From positions 248,001 to 312,000 of the forward strand of contig NZ_BMWE01000006.1 in the NCBI RefSeq assembly GCF_014651075.1: a stretch of DNA of 64,000 nt, read 5' to 3'. The notes beneath the pieces are model-generated. The model searched no databases. It had not been told where the DNA came from and worked only from the letters and a program-made list of their open reading frames with translations. Position numbers and translations under genes: made by a program. Positions 52,392 to 62,919 of this stretch are shown here, piece after piece. Position 1 is the first letter of the stretch. The number at the start of each line of letters is the position of its first letter. The DNA comes from Streptomyces djakartensis. GTDB lineage: Bacteria; Actinomycetota; Actinomycetes; Streptomycetales; Streptomycetaceae.

Positions 52392-54977
52392 TCACTCCGC
52401 CGCCGCGTCCGCCCGCTGGGCCCGCAGCGCGCGCTCCACGCCGGCCCGGGACTCCGAGACCAGACGCCGCAGGGCCGCGTTCGGCTCGGCGGCGGTCAGC
52501 CAGTCGTCCGTCCTGTCCAGGGTCTCCTGGGAGACCTGGACGGCCGGGTAGAGGCCGACGGCGATCTGCTGGGCCATCTCGTGGGAGCGGGACTCCCAGA
52601 TGTCCTTGACCACCTCGAAGTAGCGCTCCGCGTACGGGGCGAGCAGCTCACGCTGGTCGGTCTGAACGAAGCCGGCGATGACCGCCTCCTGCACGGCGTT
52701 CGGCAGCTTGTCGGAGTCCACGACCGAGGCCCATGCCTCCGCCTTGGCCTCCGGGGTCGGGCGCGCCGCGCGGGCCGTGGCGGCGTGGCGCTCACCGGCG
52801 GCCGTGCGGTCACGGTCGTACTCGCCCGCGATCTCCGCCTCGTCGAACCGGCCGACCGCCGCGAGCCGCTGCACGAACGCCCACCGCAGCTCCGTGTCGA
52901 CGACCAGGCCGTCGATGGTCTGCGACCCGTCCAGCAGCGCGTCCAGCAGGTCCAGCTGCTCGGGCGTGCGGGCCGTCGCGGCGAACGCCCGCGCCCACGC
53001 CAGCTGGTGGTCGCTGCCCGGCGCCGCCGACCGCAGGTGGGCCAGCGTCGCGTCGGTCCAGCGGGCCAGCAGCGCCTCGCGGGCGGCCGGGTCGGCGTAC
53101 AGGTCGATGGCCAGCTTCACCTGGCGCTGCAGCGACTGCACGACACCGATGTCGGACTCCTTGCCGATGCCGGACAGCACCAGGGACAGGTAGTCGCGGG
53201 CCGCGAGCTCCGCGTCGCGCGTCATGTCCCACGCCGACGCCCAGCACAGGGCCCGGGGCAGGGACCACTCGAAGTCGCCGAGGTGTTCGGTCACGAAGGC
53301 CAGGGACCGCTCGTCCAGGCGGACCTTCGCGTACGACAGGTCGTCGTCGTTGAGCAGCACCACGGCCGGGCGGCGCTTGCCGACCAGCTGCGGTACGGCG
53401 GTCAGGGCGCCGTCCACATCCAGCTCTGCGCGCTCGGTCCGCACCAGCTTGCCGCTCGCGTCGTCGAGCTCGTACAGGCCGACGGCGATGCGGTGCGGGC
53501 GCAGGGTCGGCTCGCCCTTGGCGCCGGGCGGCAGGGCCGGGGCCTCCTGCCGGACGGCGAAGGAGGTGATGACGCCGTCAGCACCGTCACCGTCGGTCTC
53601 GATCTCCGGGCGCAGCACGTTGATGCCGGCCGTCTGCAGCCACTTCTCCGACCACGTCTTCAGATCGCGGCCGGAGGTCTCCTCGAGCGCGCCCAGCAGG
53701 TCGGACAGGCGCGTGTTGCCGAAGGCGTGACGCTTGAAGTAGGCCTGCACGCCCCGGAAGAACTCGTCCATGCCGACGTAGGCGACGAGCTGCTTCAGGA
53801 CGCTGGCGCCCTTGGCGTAGGTGATGCCGTCGAAGTTGACCAGGACGTCGTCCAGGTCCCGGATCTCCGCCATGATCGGATGGGTGGACGGCAGCTGGTC
53901 CTGCCGGTACGCCCAGGTCTTCATGGAGTTGGCGAAGGTGGTCCACGCGTGCGGCCACCGGCTCCCGGGCGCGTGCGCCTGGCAGGCGATGGAGGTGTAG
54001 GTGGCGAACGACTCGTTCAGCCACAGGTCGTTCCACCACTCCATGGTCACGAGGTCGCCGAACCACATGTGGGCCAGCTCGTGCAGGATGGTCTCCGCGC
54101 GCATCTCGTACGCGGCGTCCGTCACCTTCGAGCGGAACACGTACTGGTCGCGGATGGTCACCGCGCCCGCGTTCTCCATCGCGCCCGCGTTGAACTCCGG
54201 CACGAACAGCTGATCGTACTTCGCGAACGGGTACGCGTAGTCGAACTTCTCCTGGAACCACTCGAAGCCCTGCCGGGTCACCTCGAAGATGGCGTCCGAG
54301 TCGAGGTACTCGGCGAGCGAGGGGCGGCAGTAGATGCCGAGCGGCACGGACTGGCCGTCCTTCTCGTACACGCTGTGCACCGAGTGGTAGGGGCCGACGA
54401 TCAGCGCCGTGATGTACGTCGAGATGCGCGGCGTCGGCTCGAACACCCAGACGTTGCCCTGGGGCTCGGGGGTGGGCGAGTTGGAGACGACGGTCCAGCC
54501 CTCCGGCGCCTTCACGGTGAACTGGAAGGTCGCCTTCAGGTCCGGCTGCTCGAAGCTCGCGAACACCCTGCGTGCGTCCGGCACCTCGAACTGGGTGTAG
54601 AGGTAGGCCTGTTCGTCGACCGGGTCGACGAAACGGTGCAGCCCCTCACCGGTGTTGGTGTACGCGCAGTCGGCGACGACCCGGAGGATGTTGCGGCCCT
54701 CGAGCAGTCCGGGCAGGGCGATGCGGGAGTCCGCGAAGACTTCGGCGGGGTCGAGCGAGTCGCCGTTCAGCGTCACCTCGTGCACGGCCGGCGCCACCAG
54801 GTCGATGAACGACTCGGCACCGTTCTCCGCCGTCACGTCGAAGCGCACCGTGGTCACGGACCGGAAGGTGCCGCCCTCCTGCGCGCCGGAGAGGTCGAGT
54901 TCGATCTCGTACGAGTCAACGGCGAGCAGCTTCGCCCGCTGCTGCGCCTCTTCGCGGGTCAGGTTTGTGCCAGGCAC
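52392..54977 (-). CDS. pepN: Aminopeptidase N (M1 metallopeptidase)
   Basis: An 861-residue M1 zinc aminopeptidase, the usual size for Streptomyces PepN. The exopeptidase motif is GAMENAGAV, and the zinc site is HELAHMWFGDL with the downstream Glu in WLNESFA. N-terminal beta domain (ISTYITALIVGPYHSV) and C-terminal helical domain are complete. The start is GTG 54977 with GAGGAG eight bases upstream. It removes N-terminal residues from peptides in the cytoplasm. It is transcribed alone. Confidence 0.96.
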   Translation of the reverse strand: MPGTNLTREEAQQRAKLLAVDSYEIELDLSGAQEGGTFRSVTTVRFDVTAENGAESFIDLVAPAVHEVTLNGDSLDPAEVFADSRIALPGLLEGRNILRVVADCAYTNTGEGLHRFVDPVDEQAYLYTQFEVPDARRVFASFEQPDLKATFQFTVKAPEGWTVVSNSPTPEPQGNVWVFEPTPRISTYITALIVGPYHSVHSVYEKDGQSVPLGIYCRPSLAEYLDSDAIFEVTRQGFEWFQEKFDYAYPFAKYDQLFVPEFNAGAMENAGAVTIRDQYVFRSKVTDAAYEMRAETILHELAHMWFGDLVTMEWWNDLWLNESFATYTSIACQAHAPGSRWPHAWTTFANSMKTWAYRQDQLPSTHPIMAEIRDLDDVLVNFDGITYAKGASVLKQLVAYVGMDEFFRGVQAYFKRHAFGNTRLSDLLGALEETSGRDLKTWSEKWLQTAGINVLRPEIETDGDGADGVITSFAVRQEAPALPPGAKGEPTLRPHRIAVGLYELDDASGKLVRTERAELDVDGALTAVPQLVGKRRPAVVLLNDDDLSYAKVRLDERSLAFVTEHLGDFEWSLPRALCWASAWDMTRDAELAARDYLSLVLSGIGKESDIGVVQSLQRQVKLAIDLYADPAAREALLARWTDATLAHLRSAAPGSDHQLAWARAFAATARTPEQLDLLDALLDGSQTIDGLVVDTELRWAFVQRLAAVGRFDEAEIAGEYDRDRTAAGERHAATARAARPTPEAKAEAWASVVDSDKLPNAVQEAVIAGFVQTDQRELLAPYAERYFEVVKDIWESRSHEMAQQIAVGLYPAVQVSQETLDRTDDWLTAAEPNAALRRLVSESRAGVERALRAQRADAAAE

Positions 54978-55304
54978 GCGGTCATCTCCTCGGTATGGGT
55001 GGGTTGCGCCATCTTTCCACGGCAGCCTCGCATCAGGCGACGACCTGGGAGAGCCCTAGGGATACCCCTCGCCCCCGGCGAGGGTCCGGGCGAACGCGCC
55101 TCCGCGAGCGCACGGCGACCCCGCGAGCGTGACGTCCGGATTCCGCGCCCCGGTCGCCTACGTCTCCCTGCGCTGTTGTCAGGACGCCGGATGCCTTCGG
55201 GCCGGCCCTCACAAAAGCGTTCGACGACCCGGCCGTGGCGCTCGTCCACGTCCGGGCCGTCGAGTACGGCTGTTACCTCTACGAGGTGCGCAGGGGGCAG
55301 GGGG
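54978..55304. other. Intergenic region between asd and pepN
   Basis: This 327-base gap holds the pepN promoter and the end of asd. A short plus-strand frame (about 55187-55300, with VALVHVRAVEYGCYLYEVRR) looks protein-like but has no start or stop that makes a gene. Confidence 0.45.
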
Positions 55305-56666
<1,362 letters not shown>

Positions 56667-57419
56667 GTGCTGCTGCGCGGAAGGGCCCGGCGCGCCCGGG
56701 AGGCACCGCGGCCCGGTGCCGGCGACGGCCCGCCGACCGCGGCTGGTCCGGGGAGTGCGGCGGGCGTGCCGGGCGCGGCTGATGCGCCGAGTGCGGCCGG
56801 TGCGCGATCCGCGGGTGTGCCGGGATCGGCGGATGCGCTGGGCGTGGCTGAGGCGGGGGCGGCGACCGATGGGCCCAGAGCGGCTGATGCTCCGGTCGCG
56901 GTCGGCCGGAGCGCTGTTCGTGCTCCGGACGCGGCCGATCCGCTGGACGCGGCGCAGGAGCGCCGGGTACGGGCGGTGCTGGCGCTGGGCGGTGTGCCGC
57001 AGGCGGACCTGCTGGACGGGGTACAGCAGGTCCGCCTGCGGTTGCTGGAGCGGGCCGCGAGCGGCCGGGAGGCGCCGCGGGACGTCTCGGCGTGGGCGGC
57101 GGTCGTCGCCTCCAACCTCGCCATGGACTGGCACCGGGCCAAGCGCCGCCAGGAGCGGCTCGGGGAGCGGCTGGCCGCCCTGCGGCAGCCGGCGCACCCC
57201 TCGGGTGAGGACACCAGCGTGCTCTCCGTCGCGGTCGCCCAGGGTCTGGACGAGCTGCCCGACGCCCAGCGCCAGGTCGTCGTCCTGCGCTTCTACGCCG
57301 ATCTGCCGGTCCGCTCCATCGCCGAGCAGCTCGGCGTCCCGGAGGGCACGGTCAAGAGCCGGCTGCACACGGCGGTACGGGCCCTGCGCGCCCGCCTGCA
57401 CGAGGACGAGGTGGTGTGA
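56667..57419 (+). CDS. ECF-type RNA polymerase sigma factor
   Basis: A 250-residue protein from GTG 56667 with GAGGGGGG upstream. Residues about 10-90 are an Ala/Gly/Pro/Asp-rich, probably disordered extension of imperfect ADAP/AAGA-type units. The sigma-2 region follows (LDGVQQVRLRLLERA, DVSAWAAVVASNLAMDWHRA), then sigma-4 (LDELPDAQRQVVVLRFYADL, SIAEQLGVPEGTVKSRLHTA). ECF factors direct RNA polymerase to stress promoters. The next gene, beginning one base after the stop, encodes a membrane protein that is the likely anti-sigma partner. Confidence 0.92.
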   Translation: MLLRGRARRAREAPRPGAGDGPPTAAGPGSAAGVPGAADAPSAAGARSAGVPGSADALGVAEAGAATDGPRAADAPVAVGRSAVRAPDAADPLDAAQERRVRAVLALGGVPQADLLDGVQQVRLRLLERAASGREAPRDVSAWAAVVASNLAMDWHRAKRRQERLGERLAALRQPAHPSGEDTSVLSVAVAQGLDELPDAQRQVVVLRFYADLPVRSIAEQLGVPEGTVKSRLHTAVRALRARLHEDEVV

Positions 57420-57420
57420 C

Positions 57421-58209
57421 GTGACCGCCCGGAACGATGACGGCCGTGGTGGCGCCGGTGGCGTGTACGACGGCACGGACCCGCTGATGGCCGTACTCGC
57501 CGGCGACCCCCTGCCGGAGGACGCCCGGCGGGACGCCGACTTCATGGCGGCCCACAGCGCGGCCGAGGCCGATGTGGCGTTGCTGCGGGAACAACTGGGG
57601 CTGATCGGGGACCGGCTGGCGCTGGACGCCGAGCCGTCCCCGCGGCCGGGCGCCGGTACCGGTTCGGCCGTGACGTCGCTGTCCGCGCGGCGCGGCCGCC
57701 CCCGGCCCCTCACCATGGCCCTGCGCGGCCTCGCCGCCGCCGCGGCGGCGACCGCGGTCCTGGGGATGGGCTGGCTCGTCGCGCAGAGCGGTACGGGCGT
57801 GATGGACGACAACGGGGGCGGCTCGGCCGCCGACAGCGCGGCCGAGCCGCAGTACGGCGACGAGAGCGGCAAGCTGGGCCACGCCGGTTACCTCGCCTGT
57901 GCCCGGCTGGTCGTCGAGGGCACCGTCGCCGGGGTCGAGCCGGTCGCCGGCACCGGGCAGGACCGCGTCACCCTCGACGTGGACCGCTCCTACAAGCCCG
58001 CCGAGGGGCAGGACCAGGTCGTCTTCGCCCTGGCTGAGGACACCGGCCCCCGGCCGCGTCCCGGCGACCACGTCCTCGTCGGCATCACACGCGGGCAGGC
58101 CGAGCCGGACCTGTGGACGACGGGGGAGAAGGAGATCGCCCGCGACCGGGCGTGGATCACCGCCGCCCTTCCGCAGGCCCGCACGATCCCCTGCCCGCGG
58201 GACCGGTGA
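57421..58209 (+). CDS. Membrane protein, probable partner (anti-sigma-like) of the ECF factor
   Basis: A 262-residue protein starting one base after the sigma gene. The N-terminal about 100 residues are cytoplasmic (DPLMAVLAGDPLPEDARRDA, VALLREQLGLIGDRLAL), followed by one membrane helix (AAAAAATAVLGMGWLVAQS) and an extracytoplasmic beta-rich region (LACARLVVEGTVAGVEPV, DQVVFALAEDTGPRPRPGDH). The order matches anti-sigma factors, but the HxxxCxxC zinc motif is not present, so it would be a non-canonical one. Position is the main evidence. Confidence 0.8.
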   Translation: MTARNDDGRGGAGGVYDGTDPLMAVLAGDPLPEDARRDADFMAAHSAAEADVALLREQLGLIGDRLALDAEPSPRPGAGTGSAVTSLSARRGRPRPLTMALRGLAAAAAATAVLGMGWLVAQSGTGVMDDNGGGSAADSAAEPQYGDESGKLGHAGYLACARLVVEGTVAGVEPVAGTGQDRVTLDVDRSYKPAEGQDQVVFALAEDTGPRPRPGDHVLVGITRGQAEPDLWTTGEKEIARDRAWITAALPQARTIPCPRDR

Positions 58210-58247
58210 GAAGGGCGGGCGCCCGTACGGACGCCCGCCCTTCTCAC
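58206..58247. terminator. Bidirectional terminator overlapping a stop codon
   Basis: A 16-bp stem (58206-58221 with 58232-58247) and a 10-base loop covers the TGA of the sigma partner gene and lies before the end of the convergent protease gene. Confidence 0.85.
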
Positions 58248-58263
58248 CTGCTGTGGTCGCCGG

Positions 58264-61200
58264 TTACGGCACGACCTTCTCGATCTTCACGCTGCCCACG
58301 CCCGCGACCGTTCCGCGCGCGTTGACCAGCTGCACCCGGCCGAAGAACTCACGGCCCTCGGGAGCGGCCGCCGCGGCGGTGACGCTGCCCGAGAACGTCG
58401 CCGAGTCGCCCGTTCCGAGCTTCACCGGTGCCGCACCGTCGACCGTGACGCCGCCGAGGGCGGGAGCGAAGAAGACGTCCCGGTAGTCGTACGCGGTCGT
58501 GCCGGCCGGCACGGAGTAGCCGACGACCTCGACGGTGTACTTGCCGGCCGCCGGGGACGGGAGGGAGACCGACTCCTCCGAGTCACCGTCGGCGGAGCTG
58601 CCGACCTGCTTGCCGGTCGCGTCGTAGACCGCCAGGTCCAGGTCGGCCGCGGTGTCCGAGACCTTGCCGATCGCGACGTCCAGTGACTTCGCGCCCGCGG
58701 GCACCTCGACCGTCGTGGTCTGCGTCTCGCCCTGCTTGATCGAGGGGCGGGTCGCCTTGGCGGAACCGAGCGGGCCGCCCACCAGCTTGCCGTCGAGTGC
58801 GGCGAAGCGGTTCGTCACCTTCCAGGAGGCGGTGGCCGGGGTGCCGACCTTCGCCTCGGGCACCGTCACGGTCTCCGGGTCGAAGGCCGCGCCGAGCACG
58901 GCGACGTCCAGCTTGTACGGGTTGTCCAGCAGCGGCGACGTGCGGCGCGACTCGACCTCGATCTCCCACACGCCGGGCTGCGGGTCCGCGTAGGAGCGCA
59001 GGTCCGGACGGCAGGTGTTGGCCGGGTTGGCGTAGTTCGGGTAGCAGTTGATCGTCGAGGTCGGGTCGGCGGGGGTGCCGTACGGGTGGATGGAGACGAA
59101 CCGGGTCTGGCTCTTGTCCTTCAGCCCGCTCATCGCGACCTCGAGCGACTCGGCGCCCTCGGGGACGGTGACGAAGTAGTGCCGCGTGCTGTTGCGCTGC
59201 ACCGAACCCGCCGCCGAGAAGGTGTACTTCAGCGGCGCCGAGACCACGACCGTGTTGAGGATCTGCTTGTCGATGCCCTCGGTCCTCGGGTCGTCGACCT
59301 CCAGGATCGCGCTCTTGAGACCCGCCGACTTGGGCGCGGCCTGCACCTTGACGGTGACCGGCTTGTTCAGCGGCAGCCTCACCTCGTCGGAGCCGACGAC
59401 GCGGAACGTGCCGCCCGCGTTGTTCTCGAAGTGCAGCTCGTGCCGGATGGCCTTGTCGGCGCCGGACGTACGGGTGATGGTGACCTCGTAGGTCTTCTTC
59501 TGGCCGGCCTTCAGGCCGCCCTCACGGTCGTACAGGCCCGTGCCGAAGCCCGGGGTCTTCAGGAACTGGTCGATCGCGGTGTCGACCGGGGCCTTGACCG
59601 TGTACGCGTGGGAGGTGGCGCCGTCGCGGATGGCGTCCCAGGCGTCCTCGATGTTCATCAGGCCCGCGCCCTCCTCGTACGCCTGCACACCCTTGATGTG
59701 GTCGGCGGTCGAGGTGAGGGCCGTGCGCAGGGTCGCCGGGGTGAGCTCGATCTTCTTCTGCTTGGCGGCCGAGATCAGCAGCGCGGAGGCACCGGCGGCC
59801 TGCGGGGAGGCCATCGAGGTGCCCTGGAGCATGCCGTAGCCCGCCGGGAGGGAGTAGCCCGCCTCGGCGACCGGGGCGCCCGGCATCCAGGTCTGGATGG
59901 TGTTGACCGCGGCACCCGGGGCGACCAGGGTCGGGGTGAAGCCGCCGTCCTCACGCGGGCCGCGCGAGGAGAACGGCATCATCGCGTACTTCTTCTCCAC
60001 GACCGAGCCGTAGTTGGCGGCCCAGGTCTCCTTGGACACGGACGCGCCGACCGAGATGACCTTGTCGGCCAGGGCGGGGTCGCCGATGGTGTTGGCGCCG
60101 GGGCCGGAGTTGCCCGCCGCGATCACCAGCTGGACGCCGTACTCGTCGATGAGACGGGTGTACAGCTCGGCGCGCGCGTTGTTGCCGTCGTTCAGCGCCG
60201 GCAGGCCGCCGATGGACATGTTGACGATGTCGACACCGCGCTTGGTGACGAGGTCGATCATGCCCTCGGTGAGCGCGACGTTGGTGCAGCCGCCGGACCA
60301 GGTGCAGGCGCGGGAGGAGACCAGCTTGGCCCCGGGCGCGGCACCGTCCATCTTCCCGCCGAACAGGCTGTTGGCGGCGGTGATGCCGGCGACGTGCGTG
60401 CCGTGTTCGGACTCGACGACGCCGATGTTGACGAAGTCGGCCTTGGTGCCCGCCGCGTCGACGACGACGTCCTTGCGGATCTCGACGACGAACGGCTGCC
60501 GCTCGGCGATGTCGGTCTTCGGGTCGTCGGTGCCGAAGTACCCGACCTGGAAGCCGTCCTTGTACGGCTTCATCGGGGTGTCGTCACCGAAGTCGTTGTT
60601 GTTGTTCAGGTCGACCCGGACCGTGCCGGCCGCCGCGTCGTAGAGGACGCCCCACGAGTCGGTGGTGTCGCCGTCGCGGTTCGCGTCGCCCGCCGCGTCG
60701 CCGCCGGTGGTGTACGACTCGAGGAAGGCGCTGACCTTGTAGGAGCCCGCAGGGGCCGTCCAGGTCTTCCCGCCGTAGGTGAAGGTGGGCCCGGACACGG
60801 ACGCGGTCATCGGACGCCAGGTGCGGTCGTTGTCGACGATCGGGTCGGTCGCCGTCACCCAGTCGACGATCTTCCGCTCGCCGGTCGTGGTCTTCTGCAG
60901 CGCCGGGTGTCCGAGGTCCACGCCGGAGTCGAGGATGCCGATGGTGACGCCGCGGCCGTCCGCCTTCGGGTGGTCCTCGACGAGTCGACCGCGCCCGTCT
61001 CGAAGGACGGGTTGTACGGGTTCTCGGCGGGGGTCTTCCTCCCCGGCGCCGGGTACGTCCCCTCGGCGGCCTTCGCGCCCTTGGCGGTGTCCGCGCTCGG
61101 GGTCGGGTCGTCCAGCGGGATCTCCTCGCGCAGGTCGATGCCGTGCACGGAGGAGAGCTTGGCGGCGGCGGCGATGGCCGAGTCCGCCCGGGAGGTGGGG

Positions 61201-61565
61201 ACGGTGGCGCGGACGTAGCCCAGCCTGTCGTCGGCCCGGCCCACCGAGCCGCCCTTGACCGCGTCCAGCTGCCCGGCGACCTGCTCGGTCTTCCCGGGCG
61301 CGGTGGCGATCATCATGGTGACGGTCTTGTCACCGTCGGCCTTGGCCTCCGCGAGCAGGTCCGCGTCGTTGGAACCGAGCTTGTCGGGCGCGGACTTGAC
61401 GTCCGCGTCGGCCGGAGCGGACGCGCCCGGTTCGTCGGCGGAGAAGGCCAGGGGGACCGGTCCGGCCGCGGAGAGCGCGGCGACGAGACCGGCGGCCACG
61501 GCGATGCGCGCCACGCGTCTGGCGCCCGGTATCGGTTCGCGCTGGGGGGAGTGGGTCATCGGCAT
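58264..61565 (-). pseudogene. Secreted subtilisin-like (S8) protease, interrupted by one-base frameshift
   Basis: The 5' part, 61565 to about 60984, encodes a signal peptide (ARRVARIAVAAGLVAALSAA), a propeptide-like region and reads to ETGAVDSSRTT. The frame then shifts: adding one base near 60983 gives VDFVEDHPKADGRGVTIGIL followed by DSGVDLGHPALQ, with the catalytic Asp (codon 60928-60930). The rest has His in ESEHGTHVAGITA, the oxyanion Asn in VIAAGNSGPG and Ser in LQGTSMASPQAAG, then C-terminal beta domains. All else is intact over about 1100 codons. It is either a recent inactivation or a sequence error. As read, the product is truncated after the propeptide. Confidence 0.88.
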
Positions 61566-61699
61566 CCCTTGTAAGTAAAGGAACGATCGTGGAGCGACCG
61601 GAGTCGATTGACTCTGGCCGCGACGATCCGGAGTGAGACCCCGGACGATCGCTGAGCTTTACCCAAGGGGCGGGATTTTGGGGAGGGTTGACCGAATCG

Positions 61700-61736
61700 C
61701 AATAGATGCATGGGGAAAACCCCCGATGCACTATTG
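61700..61736. other. Large imperfect hairpin upstream of the protease gene
   Basis: CAATAGATGCATGGGG faces CCCCCGATGCACTATTG around an AAAA loop, with two bulges. It lies 135 bases before the protease start on the minus strand and 64 after the CGNR gene stop. It may be a terminator for the CGNR gene or a regulatory hairpin for the protease. Confidence 0.7.
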
Positions 61737-61799
61737 GGGAGATGGCGCCCGAAGGCGACAAGTCGCCCATGGGGGCGGCGTCATCGGCCGGTCCGGCGC

Positions 61800-62348
61800 T
61801 CAGGCGTCCTTGGTGCGTGCGTAGTGCCGGGACGCCTTGGCCCGGTTGCCGCAGGCGGCCATGGAGCACCAGCGGCGGGTGCCGTTGCGTGAGGTGTCGA
61901 AGAAGTGCAGGACGCACGCCTCGTGGGCGCAGCCGCGGATTCGGTCGGGTGCGGTGTCGAGCAGGCGGAGGTAGTCGCGGGCGGCGAGCCAGGCCGGCCC
62001 CCAGGACGGGTCGTCGAACTCGGGCCGCTCGCCCGGTCCGTCCGCGTTGAGCGTGGCCCGGATCCGCCCGTGCGCGAGCACGGCGTCGACCGCCTCGGCG
62101 CCCTCGCCGGGTGCGCCGTCCACGGCCCTCTTCAGGGCGTCCCGTGCCCGGAGGGCGTGCCGCAGGGTCGCCGTGTCGGCGGCGAACCGGTCGTCGAGCC
62201 CGTTGGCGCGGAGCCACACCGCGAGTCCCTCGGTGTCCGTGAGCAGATCCTGGGCGGTTCCCTCCCGCATCCACCGCGTGTTGAGCAGGTCCAGTGCGAG
62301 CGGCTCGCCGGTGAGTGGGCGCGGGTCGACGCGGTCCCCGTCTGGCAT
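61800..62348 (-). CDS. CGNR zinc-finger transcriptional regulator (ABATE domain)
   Basis: A 182-residue protein with the N-terminal ABATE-type region (LALDLLNTRWMREGTAQDLL) and the C-terminal zinc finger CAHEACVLHFFDTSRNGTRR followed by WCSMAACGNRAKASRHYAR, which gives the family its name (CGNR). It is stress-response-like and probably binds DNA. It is divergent from the VOC/PPOX pair with 125 bases between; GCTAACC/GGTTAGC repeats lie there. It probably controls that pair. Confidence 0.92.
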   Translation of the reverse strand: MPDGDRVDPRPLTGEPLALDLLNTRWMREGTAQDLLTDTEGLAVWLRANGLDDRFAADTATLRHALRARDALKRAVDGAPGEGAEAVDAVLAHGRIRATLNADGPGERPEFDDPSWGPAWLAARDYLRLLDTAPDRIRGCAHEACVLHFFDTSRNGTRRWCSMAACGNRAKASRHYARTKDA

Positions 62349-62365
62349 GGAGGGCTCCCTTCGGC

Positions 62366-62439
62366 GCTAACCACTCAAGGGTACGTGACCGGTTGACGGC
62401 GACTTCATCTAACCTCTAAAGTCTATTTCAACGGTTAGC
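62366..62439. promoter_or_regulatory. VOC promoter with flanking GCTAACC/GGTTAGC inverted repeat
   Basis: GCTAACC (62366-62372) and GGTTAGC (62433-62439) are an exact inverted pair. Between them is a plausible plus-strand promoter: TTGACG at 62393-62398 and TAAAGT at 62417-62422, with an 18-base spacer. The second arm sits near the expected start site, so a bound regulator would block transcription. Confidence 0.6.
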
Positions 62440-62473
62440 CCGCTGATCGCGCGGGCCCGACGAAGGGACACCC

Positions 62474-62917
62474 ATGACCCTGCGCCCCGGCCACACCGGC
62501 CTGAACGTCACCGACCTCGACCGCTCGCTCGCCTTCTACCGCGACGTCCTCGGCTTCTCGCTGATCGGAGAGGGCAAGGAGGAAGGCAGGCGCTACGCGT
62601 TCCTGGGCGACGGCGAGCGGCTCGTCCTCACGCTCTGGCAGCAGGCCGAGCAGCCGTACGACGGCGGGCGCGCCGGACTGCACCACCTCGCCTTCGAGGC
62701 GGACTCGATCGAGCGGGTCAGGGAGTACGAGACAGCCCTGCGCGCCCACGGCACCGACTTCGCCCACGAGGGCGTGGTCGCCCACAGCGAGGGGGCGGCA
62801 TCCGGCGGCATCTTCTTCCACGACCCTGACGGAACGCGGCTGGAGATCTCCGTGCCGACCGGCGCGGAGGGTGCCCCCGCGCCCAGCCAGTCCGCCCCGA
62901 CCTGCGGCTTCTTCTAA
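62474..62917 (+). CDS. VOC/glyoxalase-fold protein
   Basis: A 147-residue vicinal-oxygen-chelate protein: LRPGHTGLNVTDLDRSLAFY, RYAFLGDGERLVLTLWQQ, AGLHHLAFEADSIERVREYE and FFHDPDGTRLEI. The paired beta-alpha-beta repeats and the His/Glu metal ligands (GHTGLN, GLHHLAF, RLEIS) fit glyoxalase or dioxygenase-like enzymes or bleomycin-resistance-type binders. The substrate is not indicated. It is divergent from the CGNR gene and starts an operon with the PPOX gene, two bases downstream. Confidence 0.9.
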   Translation: MTLRPGHTGLNVTDLDRSLAFYRDVLGFSLIGEGKEEGRRYAFLGDGERLVLTLWQQAEQPYDGGRAGLHHLAFEADSIERVREYETALRAHGTDFAHEGVVAHSEGAASGGIFFHDPDGTRLEISVPTGAEGAPAPSQSAPTCGFF

Positions 62918-62919
62918 CC

